Of a DNA stretch of 37,308 bases, positions 16,318-25,794 are shown piece by piece. The translations under genes and the position numbers were made by a program. Below the pieces are notes generated by a model. The model did no database searches. It saw only the letters and a list, made by a program, of their open reading frames with translations, and was not told the DNA's origin. This stretch comes from Hydrocarboniphaga sp. (GTDB taxonomy: Bacteria > Pseudomonadota > Gammaproteobacteria > Nevskiales > Nevskiaceae). Each line of letters begins with the position of its first letter. Position 1 is the first letter of the stretch. The stretch is taken from positions 1-37,308 of the forward strand of contig NZ_JAQGNT010000006.1 of assembly GCF_028291725.1 (NCBI RefSeq). Direction: 5' to 3'.

Positions 16318-16905
16318 ATGCCCTATGTCATCACGCCAGCGCAGCTGGCCTCAATCGCCGAAAAAAAAGAAACGCCACGAATGGGGGCGCTGTCGCAGTG
16401 GATCAACGCCACCTGCCCGGCCTACGAGATCGACACGCCGCAGGAGTTCAGCCACTTCCTGGCGCAGGCCTGCCACGAGACCGACCACTTCAACACCTTG
16501 CGCGAGTACGCCTCCGGGCGCGCCTACGAAGGCCGCGCCGACCTGGGCAATACCCAGCCCGGCGACGGTGTGCGCTTCAAGGGCCGTGGCATCTTCCAGA
16601 CCACCGGGCGTGGCAACTACCTGCAACTCGGTATCAAACAGGGCCGCCGCGATCTGTTCGTCAATAATCCGGAACTGCTGGAGCAGCCCGAATACGCGGT
16701 CTGGAGCGCCTGCGAATACTGGACCACGCGAAATCTGAACGACGCCGCCAACCATGCGGACGGCGACGTCCTGAAGAAAAAGTACAAGGGCAATGTCATC
16801 GACGTGTCGCCGGTCGAATTCATCAGCCTCAGCATCAACGGCGGCTACAACGGCATGGACGAGCGCAAGCGCTTTTATGCGATTGCGCAGCGGGTGCTGG
16901 TCTAG
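16318..16905 (+). CDS. GH19 lysozyme/chitinase-family glycosidase
   Basis: A 195-residue glycoside hydrolase of family 19. The catalytic pair is visible: Glu54 in ACHETDHF and Glu63 in LREYASGRAYEG, spaced nine residues as in bacterial GH19 enzymes. GVRFKGRGIFQTTGRGNYLQLG and the late SINGGYNGMDERKRFY segment are also family features. Bacterial and phage GH19 proteins of this size usually act on peptidoglycan glycan strands, although chitin cannot be excluded. There is no signal peptide. The start at 16318 is chosen because the family-like sequence begins there. A reading from 16240 would overlap the upstream gene. It is the last gene of the cluster, 49 bp after the three-helix protein. Confidence 0.9.
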   Translation: MPYVITPAQLASIAEKKETPRMGALSQWINATCPAYEIDTPQEFSHFLAQACHETDHFNTLREYASGRAYEGRADLGNTQPGDGVRFKGRGIFQTTGRGNYLQLGIKQGRRDLFVNNPELLEQPEYAVWSACEYWTTRNLNDAANHADGDVLKKKYKGNVIDVSPVEFISLSINGGYNGMDERKRFYAIAQRVLV

Positions 16906-17088
16906 CAGACCGTCGGGCTCGGCAAGATCGACTACGGCTTGCGCCGCGTCCACAGAATCCCGACATGCCCAGTCGCGGCGGCGGCATCGACCTTGGGAGC
17001 CGCGTTCACAGCCCAGGGCTGGCAGACCGGATAGCCGACCGCATTCATACGCACGAACCCGCGACCTGTGCTTTCATCGCGCGGATTC
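16906..17088. other. Intergenic gap between convergent genes
   Basis: About 180 bp between the GH19 gene and the end of the permease operon. I see no convincing gene, T-tract terminator or REP-like palindrome here. Confidence 0.5.
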
Positions 17089-18276
17089 TCATTGCGCGCG
17101 CAGCGCGGTATCGATGGGCAGCCGCGCTGCGCGGATCGCCGGCAGCAGGCCACCGATGAGCCCGATCGCGCAGGCCCAGAGCATGCCGACGGCGATCAGC
17201 CCGCCGCCGATATGCAGGCGGAAGATGACATTGGCGACACCGCCGCCGCCGACCGTGCTGACCATGTGGCCATCGAACAACAGCCAGGTCAGCGCGGCGC
17301 CGGCGCAGGCGCCCACCAGCGCCAGCAGCAGCGCCTCCGCCATCACCGAGATCATCACTGCGCCGCCGCCGAAGCCGATGGCGCGCAAGGTCGCGATCTC
17401 AACAGTGCGCGCGCTCACCACCGAATACAGGGAATTCAGCGCCGCGAACACCGCGCCGATCGCCATGATCGCAGCCACCAGCCTGGCGACGATGGCCAGC
17501 ACTTTCGCGAATTTCTGCGAGCGCTGCTGGTAGTAGTCGGATTCGCGCATCGCGGTCACGGCCAGCGCCGGGTCGGCTGCAAGCGCGCGGTTCAAGGTGT
17601 CGAATGCGGCTGGTTCCAACAGTTTCACGGTGACCGCGTTGAAGCTCGCGCGCTGGTAGGCGGACAGCAGCGTGTCGGCGTCGGCGAGCAGTTCGGATTC
17701 GTGCGCGTCGCCGCCGCTTTCGAAGCTGCCGACCACGGTCCAGTCGGCATTGCCGAGCACGACGTGCTGGCCGATGTCCAGGCCGGCGAAGCCTGAGCGC
17801 GCCGCGCGCCCGGCGATCAGCTCGTTGAGGCCGCGCGCCGGCATGCGTCCCTCATTGATCAGAATCTCCGGCCGCAGCGCCGGCAGCTTCTCGCCGACGC
17901 CGCGAACCGTGAGGATGCCGAGCGCGCCATCGCTGCGGCGCGGCAGGCGCAGCGTCGCCGGCACTTCGGCTGAAGCGATCGGCTCGTTGCGGGCATCGCG
18001 CGCAATGCCCGCGCTGTCGATGATCCTGCTCACACTGTCGCGTGTCAGCGCACTGGCGGCCTCCGAGTTCGCTTCGGCGTGCAGCAGCAACGCGCGGTCG
18101 GCGCGGCCGCTCGTCACCAGCGAGCGGCTCAGCCCTTGCGACAAGGCCAGCACGGCGAGTAGCACGCCGACGACACCGGCGATGCCGGTCACCACCACCA
18201 GCGAGGGCGCGATGCGCTGCGGCAGGCCGCGCAGGTTCATCGAGGTGACGGCGAGAATCTGGTGAACGGCGTGCAT
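17089..18276 (-). CDS. FtsX/MacB-type ABC transporter permease (second subunit)
   Basis: A 395-residue permease with the FtsX/MacB layout: one N-terminal helix (SLVVVTGIAGVVGVLLAVLALSQ), a large periplasmic domain (about 50-265), and three C-terminal helices. The last two contain VEIATLRAIGFGGGAVMISVMAEALLLALVGACAG, a typical FtsX-domain segment. Proteins of this class do not import solutes. They extract lipids, lipoproteins or antimicrobial molecules, or act as mechanotransmitters. It lies 9 bp downstream of a second permease gene and behind the ATPase gene, so the three form a complete transporter. Confidence 0.88.
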   Translation of the reverse strand: MHAVHQILAVTSMNLRGLPQRIAPSLVVVTGIAGVVGVLLAVLALSQGLSRSLVTSGRADRALLLHAEANSEAASALTRDSVSRIIDSAGIARDARNEPIASAEVPATLRLPRRSDGALGILTVRGVGEKLPALRPEILINEGRMPARGLNELIAGRAARSGFAGLDIGQHVVLGNADWTVVGSFESGGDAHESELLADADTLLSAYQRASFNAVTVKLLEPAAFDTLNRALAADPALAVTAMRESDYYQQRSQKFAKVLAIVARLVAAIMAIGAVFAALNSLYSVVSARTVEIATLRAIGFGGGAVMISVMAEALLLALVGACAGAALTWLLFDGHMVSTVGGGGVANVIFRLHIGGGLIAVGMLWACAIGLIGGLLPAIRAARLPIDTALRAQ

Positions 18277-18285
18277 GGGTCGGCC

Positions 18286-19439
18286 TCAGCGGTGGGACAG
18301 CGCGCTGGCGATATCGAGCCGCCGTGCCTTGCCCGCCAGCGGCAGCGCGCTGACCAGGGCGACGAGAATTGCCGCGAGCGCGCCCGCCGCGAACACCGCG
18401 TGCGGCACATGCATGGCACCGATGCCGAGCGCCGGGCGGTTGGTCATCAGTGGCAGCACGGCCACCGCGGCGGTGAGGCCGAGCATCGCCGCCGCGCCGC
18501 AGAGCAGCAGCGCCTCGATCACGATCAGCCCGGCGACCGCGGCGTCGCTGAAGCCCAGGGATTTCAGTAAGGCCAGTTCGGGGATGCGCTCGCGTACCGA
18601 CTGCGCCATCGTGTTTGCGGTCAGGAACAGCAGCGTGAACAGCACCGCGCCGACGATGGCGTCGAGCACGAAGGCGATGTCGCCGACCTGGCGCAACAGC
18701 GAATCGACGAAATCCTTCTCGGTCTGCGTCAGCGTCTGGTTCGAGGAATTGGCGAAAGCGTCGTCGATGGCCTGTGCGATCTGCGCGGTGCGCGCCGGAT
18801 CGGTGACGCCGACCGCGATCTGGGAGACGCTGTCGCGGTTCTGCAGGCGCGATTCGTTGATGTAGTCGTAGTTGGCGACCAGCCAGGTCGCGGTGTCGGG
18901 CTGATCGCGGTCGTAGATGCCGACGATATCGAAGCTCATATCGGACGAGCCATCGGCCTTGCGCAGTCCGGGCATCTGGATCGGTACGCGGTCGCCAACC
19001 TTCCAGCCCTGGTGCTCGGCGAGCATGCGTCCGACGATGGCGCCGGTGCGCAGATGCGCCGCAGCGGCAAGCTGCTCGGGCGGCGCCATCATCTGGGTTT
19101 CGTAGATGCGGAACAGTGCGGCGATGTCGACGCCGACGACCGGCATCACATTGCGCGGATCGCGATACGAACCCATCAGCATTGCCAGGCCAGCGACGCC
19201 ATCGACACCGGATATCGCGGCGATCCGCTGCAGTTGCGCGACCGGCAGCGGTGTGCCCATGCTCAGGCGGCTGGACACCAGCAGGTGATGCGGGTTGGCT
19301 GCGCCCGCCATCGTGGCGATGCCGACGTTGACGCCCTCGATCACACCGAACAGGAAGAAGGCGGTGACGATCGACAGCGAGGTCAGCGCGGTGCGCGCCG
19401 GCCTGCGGCGCAGCGCGGCCCAGACCAGATCGGCGCGCG

Positions 19440-19443
<4 letters not shown>
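18286..19443 (-). CDS. FtsX/MacB-type ABC transporter permease (first subunit)
   Basis: A 385-residue permease with an N-terminal helix (ALTSLSIVTAFFLFGVIEGVN) and a periplasmic domain with segments such as PHHLLVSSRLSMGTPLP. Three C-terminal helices follow, with the FtsX-type element SVRERIPELALLKSLGFSDAAV. It differs clearly from the neighbouring permease, so the transporter is probably a heterodimer. Its start overlaps the ATPase stop by 4 bp, indicating translational coupling. The substrate is unknown. Confidence 0.88.
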
Positions 19444-20138
<695 letters not shown>

Positions 20139-20268
20139 CGCTCGCTCTCCTTTTGCGTTGAGGAAAGCTTGTGCGTAGCGCGCGATGCCGGCCAGTGCCG
20201 GATGTCAGGCTTTCGGCATGACAAATGTCAGGGGGTCGGAGTGAAAGGTTTAAAACAGCTTGAGCCGG

Positions 20269-20346
20269 GTAGGTTGGGGTGAGCGCAGCGAACCCCAACA
20301 TCGGCGCGAATGAATGTTGGGGTTCGCTGCGCTCACCCCAACCTAC
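20269..20346. repeat. REP-like inverted repeat, family A (copy 2)
   Basis: A 78-bp element with GTAGGTTGGGGTGAGCG at one end and its complement at the other. The arms are near-perfect and about 18 bp apart. It lies 13 bp from the stop of the response regulator gene, between that gene and the ABC operon on the same strand. It could attenuate read-through between the two. Confidence 0.9.
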
Positions 20347-20358
20347 GCGCGGCGCTCG

Positions 20359-20976
20359 CTAAAGCCAGCCCCTGGCGCGCGCGATGCGTGCGGCCTCCAC
20401 GCGATTCGCCGCGCCGAGCTTGCTGATGGCTTCGGACAGATAGTTGCGGACGGTGCCGCCCGAGAGGCTGAGTTTTTTCCCGATGGCCTCGCCGGACGCG
20501 CCATCGCCGGCCAGCTGCAGGACCTGGCGCTCGCGCTCGGTCAGCGGATCGCGGTCGCCGATGGCTTCGGCGGCCAGCGCCGCATCGATCACGCGCTGGC
20601 CGCGATGCACCCGGCGTATCGCGTCGGCCAGTTCGCGCGCGGGGCTGTCCTTCAGCAGATAACCGCTTGCCCCGGCCTCGATCGCGCGATGTAGATAACC
20701 GGGCCGCGCGAACGTCGTCAGCACGATCACCTTGGTCGCGCTCTTGCCTTTGAGCTGCGCGGCGAGTTCGATGCCGCTCATGCGTGGCATCTCGATGTCG
20801 GTGATCAGCACGTCCGGAGCCTGCGCCAGCACGGCCTGCAGCGCCTCTTCGCCGTCGCGTAGCTGTGCGACGATGCGGATGTCGCGCTCCAGTTGAAGCA
20901 GCGCCGCCAGCGCGCCCAGCACCATCGCCTGGTCTTCGGCGATGGCGACACTGATCGTGTCGTCGGCCGTGATCAT
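20359..20976 (-). CDS. LuxR/NarL-family response regulator (DesR-like)
   Basis: A 205-residue response regulator. The receiver domain (about 9-125) has acidic residues EDQ near the start, phospho-acceptor Asp60 in VLITDIEMPRMSG, the conserved Thr in VLTTFARPGY and Lys109 in YLLKDSPA. A LuxR-type HTH follows (about 143-200: LTERERQVLQLAGDGASG, then TVRNYLSEAISKLGA). It matches regulators paired with DesK-like kinases. Its start overlaps the kinase stop by 4 bp (ATGA). The ABC exporter operon on the same strand immediately downstream is a plausible target. Confidence 0.93.
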   Translation of the reverse strand: MITADDTISVAIAEDQAMVLGALAALLQLERDIRIVAQLRDGEEALQAVLAQAPDVLITDIEMPRMSGIELAAQLKGKSATKVIVLTTFARPGYLHRAIEAGASGYLLKDSPARELADAIRRVHRGQRVIDAALAAEAIGDRDPLTERERQVLQLAGDGASGEAIGKKLSLSGGTVRNYLSEAISKLGAANRVEAARIARARGWL

Positions 20977-22778
20977 GGCGACAGCGGCAGAACCGGCAGC
21001 CGTACCGTCAGGCGCGTGCCGGCCGGCATTTCGCGCAGCACCGAGCCGCCGAGTGCTTCGATGCGTTCGCGCATGCCCTGCAGGCCGCTGCCCTCCACGC
21101 CGCCGCCGCAGCCGTCGTCTTGCACTTCGAGCACGCACAGATCGTGCTCCTGCTGCAGACGGATCGAGCAGCGGCGCGCTTGCGCGTGACGCACGACGTT
21201 GGTGACCGCCTCGCGCAGCGCCAGGCCGATGATGCCCTGCTGCGCGGAGCCGAGATTCAGAACTTCTTGCCGGCAGTCGAGTGCGACGCCGGCCGCGCGT
21301 TCCAGCTCCCGCTCCAGGGTTTCGACGCGCTCGCCGAGTATCGTGCTCAGCACCTCGGCGAGCGCGTGTCGCGACACTTGCTGGATATCGGTGATCTCGG
21401 CCTGCGCGCGCGGGATATCCGGGTGCTCGACGAGCAGGCGGCCAGCGAGTTCCGACTTCAGTGCGATCAGCGACAGCGTATGGCCGATCACGTCGTGCAG
21501 GTCTCGCGCGATGCGCTCGCGCTCCGCGGCCTTGGCCAGAGCCAGATGGCGCAGGCTCATGCGCACCGCCCATAGATAGCCGGCCGCCTCGATCGCCGTG
21601 AAGATCGGGATCGTCGCCCACCACCAGGCCTTGAGACCCGTAGCCTGCGCCGGCAGGCGCGAGGCAAGCCAAAGGCCCGTCAGCAGCTCGGCCGCGATCA
21701 GCAGCGCGACGAAGCTCAAGGTCCGACGGATGTCGCCATTGACGGCCCAGGGCACCAGCGCGGCGGCGAAAGTGAAGAACAGTGCTGCCGTCGGCACGCG
21801 CTCCGCGAACAGCGCACCGAGCAGCGGCAGTGCGCCGACCACCCACAGAAACGGCCGACGCCGCTGCCAGAACACCACGGCAATCGCCAACAGCGCCACG
21901 AAAGCCGCGACGCCCAGATCGACGGCCAGCCACTCGATCGCGCTGCCGCCTCCGCTGCGCTGGAAGCCGAGCGGCAGGTAGACGATGTAGATCGCGAAGA
22001 TCATCGGCCACCAGTTGATTGGCGCGGTAGCCGACAGCTCGGCGCGCTTGTCGTCGGAGCCGGGTGCTTCCGCCCGGTAGTCGCGGATTCTGGCGCGGAC
22101 TTCGGCGAGCGCACGCCGCGCGATCGCTTGTATCTGATCGACATGGCGCCGCGCGTCGTCGGGCCGCGCCATGCTGCGCTGTGCCCGCTCCGATTCGCCG
22201 ACGATGTGGATCAGCGCACCGTCGAGCACAGCGGTCAGCTCGCTGGCGATACGCTCGCGAGCCGCCGCATGACCCAACTGCCGTATGCCGAGCGTCATCC
22301 GCACCACCCACAGGCTGCCGGCAGCGTTGACGGCACTGAAGATCGGCACATCGATCCACCACAGTGCGGCGATCTCGGCCGGCGCAGTCCAGGCCCGCAG
22401 CCATTCCACTGCGATCAACAGTGCAAGGCTTTTTGCGGTGCACGTGGTCGCACCGTTCTCGGCCCACGGCAGAATCGTCGCAGCGAAGGTGAAGAAGATC
22501 AGCGCGGCGGCATTGCCGCTTGCGAGCGGAAAGCCGATCACCACCAGCAGCCCCGGCACCCAGCGGAACGGCCGCTGCCGCTGCCAGCAGGCCACCGCCG
22601 CCGCATTGAGCCCGATGAAGGCGAGCATGGCAGCGGCCGTCAGCACCCATTCCAGCGACGAGGCGCCGCCGCGCTTGAGCAACGCGAGCGGAACGTAGAC
22701 GGCCAGGATCGAGAACGTCATCGCCCACCACCGGATCGGCGGCGCCACTGCATGGTCGGAAGCTGGGCTTCGAGTCAC
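20973..22778 (-). CDS. DesK-like sensor histidine kinase with an internal tandem duplication
   Basis: A 601-residue membrane kinase made of two homologous halves. Residues about 15-236 and 253-482 both begin with a WW-containing helix (IRWWAMTFSILAVYVPLAL and INWWPMIFAIYIVYLPLGF), contain a WQR(Q/R)RPF loop and FFTFAA..(L)PWA helices, and end with a HisKA_3-type segment. Only the second copy has the phospho-acceptor: His428 in ERIARDLHDVIGHTLS. The first has ERIASELTAVLDGALI, with Thr182 in that place. A single ATPase domain follows: N-box LREAVTNVVRHAQA near 521-534, G1 DDGCGGG near 554, G2 GSGLQGMRERIEALGG near 564. A normal DesK-type kinase is about 370-400 residues. No cysteines or obvious extracytoplasmic sensor domain stand out, which suggests sensing within the membrane. 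Confidence 0.92.
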   Translation of the reverse strand: MTRSPASDHAVAPPIRWWAMTFSILAVYVPLALLKRGGASSLEWVLTAAAMLAFIGLNAAAVACWQRQRPFRWVPGLLVVIGFPLASGNAAALIFFTFAATILPWAENGATTCTAKSLALLIAVEWLRAWTAPAEIAALWWIDVPIFSAVNAAGSLWVVRMTLGIRQLGHAAARERIASELTAVLDGALIHIVGESERAQRSMARPDDARRHVDQIQAIARRALAEVRARIRDYRAEAPGSDDKRAELSATAPINWWPMIFAIYIVYLPLGFQRSGGGSAIEWLAVDLGVAAFVALLAIAVVFWQRRRPFLWVVGALPLLGALFAERVPTAALFFTFAAALVPWAVNGDIRRTLSFVALLIAAELLTGLWLASRLPAQATGLKAWWWATIPIFTAIEAAGYLWAVRMSLRHLALAKAAERERIARDLHDVIGHTLSLIALKSELAGRLLVEHPDIPRAQAEITDIQQVSRHALAEVLSTILGERVETLERELERAAGVALDCRQEVLNLGSAQQGIIGLALREAVTNVVRHAQARRCSIRLQQEHDLCVLEVQDDGCGGGVEGSGLQGMRERIEALGGSVLREMPAGTRLTVRLPVLPLSP

Positions 22779-22845
22779 TTCGTCTCCGCCGAAGGGTTCG
22801 CCTGGCTAGCCTACGACAGCTCGTCGCCGCGGGCATCGGGTGATA

Positions 22846-22940
22846 TGGATCGCGTAGTCACTTCGACGCCGGCGTCCTGCAGCAGCTTCACGAACTCGTA
22901 GAGCTTGTGCTGCGCCTGCGCCACGGGCAAGCCGTAGCCG
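22846..22940 (-). pseudogene. Truncated duplicate of pntB (internal fragment)
   Basis: The stretch 22858-22924 matches 31587-31653 of intact pntB with one mismatch in 67 bp, in the same orientation. Weaker similarity extends to about 22846 and 22940. On the minus strand it reads VAQAQHKLYEFVKLLQDAG, which is codons about 322-344 of PntB, flanked by unrelated sequence. It cannot encode a protein by itself. It sits in the 271-bp gap between the histidine kinase and the restriction gene, and so marks the left edge of the defence island. Confidence 0.85.
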
Positions 22941-23049
22941 AGGGGGGCATGAGCATCGCTTCCGAGTTTTTTGAGTGAAGAGCCGCATGCCTGATAAGCC
23001 GTTACGATAGGCCCGCGCAAATTCTCCAACCGGCTAAGACCTGACCAGA

Positions 23050-25794
23050 ATGGCACTGCACCCGGAATTCCCCAGTGACCCCTATGCGCCCCTGATTCCG
23101 GAGCAGCGCTGGTTTCCGGCCGCCGAAGAGTTGCGGAGCACTGCCTACGAGAAGTTGCTGCCCCCTCTGGTTTCCAGAATTCGCGAGGCGGTCCGCGACT
23201 GGAGAGCAGCCGGCTATGGCGGTGCATCCCCGACTTCCGTTGCCCTTCTACGCTGGTGGTTCGAGACGGAACACCTGATCGAGCAAGCTGATGGGGCGCT
23301 CGTGCCGTTCCACTACTACTTCGCCCAGCGCGAGGCGGTTGAGACGGTGATCTGGCTGCATGACGTTCGTCACGCGCGAGACAAGTACGATTTGATGCGC
23401 TTCGACGTGTCGGGGGCGGTTTCCGCGAATATGTTCGACGAGGACTGGCCACGCTATGTCCTCAAGCTCGCGACCGGCGCGGGCAAGACCAAGGTGCTGT
23501 CCCTGCTGATCGCCTGGTGCTACTTCCACAAGACCTACGAGCCGGACTCCGCCCTCGCCCGAAATATCCTTCTGATCGCGCCGAATATCATCGTGCTGGA
23601 CCGCTTACGCGCGGACTTCGACGGACTGAAGATTTTCTTCAACGATCCGATCCTGCCGGACAATGGATACCAGGGCCGGAACTGGCGGGAAGACTTCCAG
23701 TTCACGCTGCACATCCAAGATGAGGTGCGCATCGTCCGGGATACCGGCAACCTGTTCCTCACCAATATTCACCGTGTGTTCCTCGGTGACGTGCCCGAGC
23801 CGTCGCTGGACGACGACGATCTGCGCGACTACTTCCTGGAACCCTTCGGGCTCAAGCCGGTAGGCAAGACCAATGACAGTCGCACTGATCTCGGTGAGAT
23901 CGTGCGTGAGTTCGACGAACTCGCCGTTTTTAACGACGAGGCGCATCACATTCATGATCCGAAGATGGCCTGGTTCAAGAGCATTCAGGATATTCACCAT
24001 CGCATGCTGCAGAAGGACGGCCGGCTCGCCTTGCAGCTGGATGTCACTGCGACACCGCGCCATAACAACGGCGCCATCTTCGTGCAGACCGTTTCGGACT
24101 ATCCGCTGGTCGAAGCGATTCACCAGAATGTGGTCAAGCATCCGGTGCTTCCGGATGCCACAAGCCGGGCGCGCCTTCAGGAACACAAAAGCGCCATCTT
24201 CACCGAGAGGTACGACGACTACCTCCAGCTTGGCATCGAGGAATGGCGAAAAAGCTACGCCGAGCACGAGGTCTTGGGAAAAAAAGCCGTCCTGTTCGTC
24301 ATGGTGGACGACACAAGGAATTGCGATGAAGTTGGCGCGCATCTCGAAAAAATCTGCCCGGAACTGGCGGGTGGTGTTCTCGTCATCCATACCAAGAACA
24401 ACGGCGAAATATCCGAAAGCGCCAGCGGCAAGAATAAGGATGAGCTGGACAAGCTCCGCGAAGAAGCGAACTCCATCGACACTTGGAAGAGCCCGCATAA
24501 GGCCATCGTCTCGGTGCTGATGCTCAAAGAGGGCTGGGATGTACGCAACGTCACCGTCATCGTGGGCCTGCGCGCCTATGCGGCCAAGAGCAACATTCTT
24601 CCCGAGCAGACCCTGGGGCGCGGCTTGCGCCGCATGTACTTTGGCAGCGATATGCCGGAGACCGTATCGGTGATGGGCACACCGGCCTTCATGGAGTTCG
24701 TCGAGTCGATCCAGAACGAAGGTGTCGAGTTCGAGCGTGTTCCAATGGGTAAGGGTAGCGAACGCAAAGAGTCGCTGATCGTCGAAGTCGATTCAGGAAC
24801 GGGTATTGGCGAAGACACGGAAGAAGACGCCAAGGACATCGACGCTCTCGACATCGAACTGCCCAAGCTCACGCGCCGCTACACCCGTGAGTTCAAAAGC
24901 CTGGACGCGCTCGACCCGCCCGGCTTTGGCAATCCCAAGCTGCTGTTACAGGCCTTCACCGAAGAGGAAACGCGAGAAATCGTCTTCAAGACGATGCTCG
25001 ACGCCGAGGTGCATCACACCGTGTACCTCGACGGTGCCGGGGTGGCCGACTACCGCTCGGTGTTGGCGTTCTTCACGCGCCAGTTGCTGAAGGAGATGCG
25101 GCTCGTCGGCGGATACGACGTGCTCTACGGCAAGGTCAAAACCTTTCTGCGCGATCACCTGTTCGAAGCGTCGCCGGTCGATCTCGAAGACCCAGTGGTG
25201 CTGCGCAATATCTCCGAACCGGCGCCTGGAAAAGTGTTGTTCGACACCTTCAAGTCCGCTATCAATGCGCTCACTATTCACGACAGCGGCGATACACGGA
25301 TCGAGGCTCGTATCCGCTTGCGCGATACGCGGCCGTTTCGTACGGAGAATCGGCCCTACCTCGTACCGCGCAAATCGGTCTTCTCCAAGATCGTCGGTGA
25401 ACCGAACGCGGGCGGCTTCGAGTTGGCATTCGCGAGGTTTCTGGACGACGCCCCGGATGTTGTCAGCTTCGCCAAGAACTACCTGGCCATCGGCTTCAAG
25501 CTCGATTACGTCCGTGCCGACGGCGATCTGTCCAACTACATACCGGATTTCATCGTCAAGCGGGCGGATAGCGCGGTGTACATCGTCGAGACCAAGGGCC
25601 GCGCCGAGCTGGACCTGCCGAACAAGATGCAGCGCCTACGGCAGTGGTGTGAAGACGCCACCGCGGCGAGCGCGGCGGAAAACGGTCCGCCTTATCGCTT
25701 CGTCTACGTGGATCAGGACAGCTATCAGCGCCATCCGCCCAACAGCTTTGCTGCCCTTGTCGCCGGGTTCACAGACTATCAGGGGATCGAATGA
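23050..25794 (+). CDS. Type III restriction enzyme subunit Res-like (helicase-nuclease)
   Basis: A 914-residue superfamily 2 ATPase with a C-terminal nuclease. Walker A LATGAGKT near residues 139-146, DEAH at 296-299, motif III TATPRH near 333 and motif VI QTLGRGLRR near 520-528. The nuclease core is intact: Asp833 in YIPDFIV, and Glu847/Lys849 in YIVETKGR, a PD-(D/E)XK site. This matches Res subunits of type III restriction-modification, which translocate or slide on DNA and cut when two recognition sites meet. The start at 23050 has no strong ribosome site. The partner methyltransferase is encoded 4 kb downstream rather than adjacent, with an ATPase gene inserted between them. Its stop overlaps that gene by 4 bp. 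Confidence 0.9.
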   Translation: MALHPEFPSDPYAPLIPEQRWFPAAEELRSTAYEKLLPPLVSRIREAVRDWRAAGYGGASPTSVALLRWWFETEHLIEQADGALVPFHYYFAQREAVETVIWLHDVRHARDKYDLMRFDVSGAVSANMFDEDWPRYVLKLATGAGKTKVLSLLIAWCYFHKTYEPDSALARNILLIAPNIIVLDRLRADFDGLKIFFNDPILPDNGYQGRNWREDFQFTLHIQDEVRIVRDTGNLFLTNIHRVFLGDVPEPSLDDDDLRDYFLEPFGLKPVGKTNDSRTDLGEIVREFDELAVFNDEAHHIHDPKMAWFKSIQDIHHRMLQKDGRLALQLDVTATPRHNNGAIFVQTVSDYPLVEAIHQNVVKHPVLPDATSRARLQEHKSAIFTERYDDYLQLGIEEWRKSYAEHEVLGKKAVLFVMVDDTRNCDEVGAHLEKICPELAGGVLVIHTKNNGEISESASGKNKDELDKLREEANSIDTWKSPHKAIVSVLMLKEGWDVRNVTVIVGLRAYAAKSNILPEQTLGRGLRRMYFGSDMPETVSVMGTPAFMEFVESIQNEGVEFERVPMGKGSERKESLIVEVDSGTGIGEDTEEDAKDIDALDIELPKLTRRYTREFKSLDALDPPGFGNPKLLLQAFTEEETREIVFKTMLDAEVHHTVYLDGAGVADYRSVLAFFTRQLLKEMRLVGGYDVLYGKVKTFLRDHLFEASPVDLEDPVVLRNISEPAPGKVLFDTFKSAINALTIHDSGDTRIEARIRLRDTRPFRTENRPYLVPRKSVFSKIVGEPNAGGFELAFARFLDDAPDVVSFAKNYLAIGFKLDYVRADGDLSNYIPDFIVKRADSAVYIVETKGRAELDLPNKMQRLRQWCEDATAASAAENGPPYRFVYVDQDSYQRHPPNSFAALVAGFTDYQGIE

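Noticed and set aside
13477-16905. Prophage remnant
   Set aside because: Only lysis-like genes are present; there are no capsid, tail, terminase, integrase or att-like repeats around them.
22811-23452. Minus-strand frame containing the pntB-like peptide as a real gene
   Set aside because: Most of it is antisense to the res gene. Only the short pntB-derived part is recognisable, so it is annotated as a fragment.
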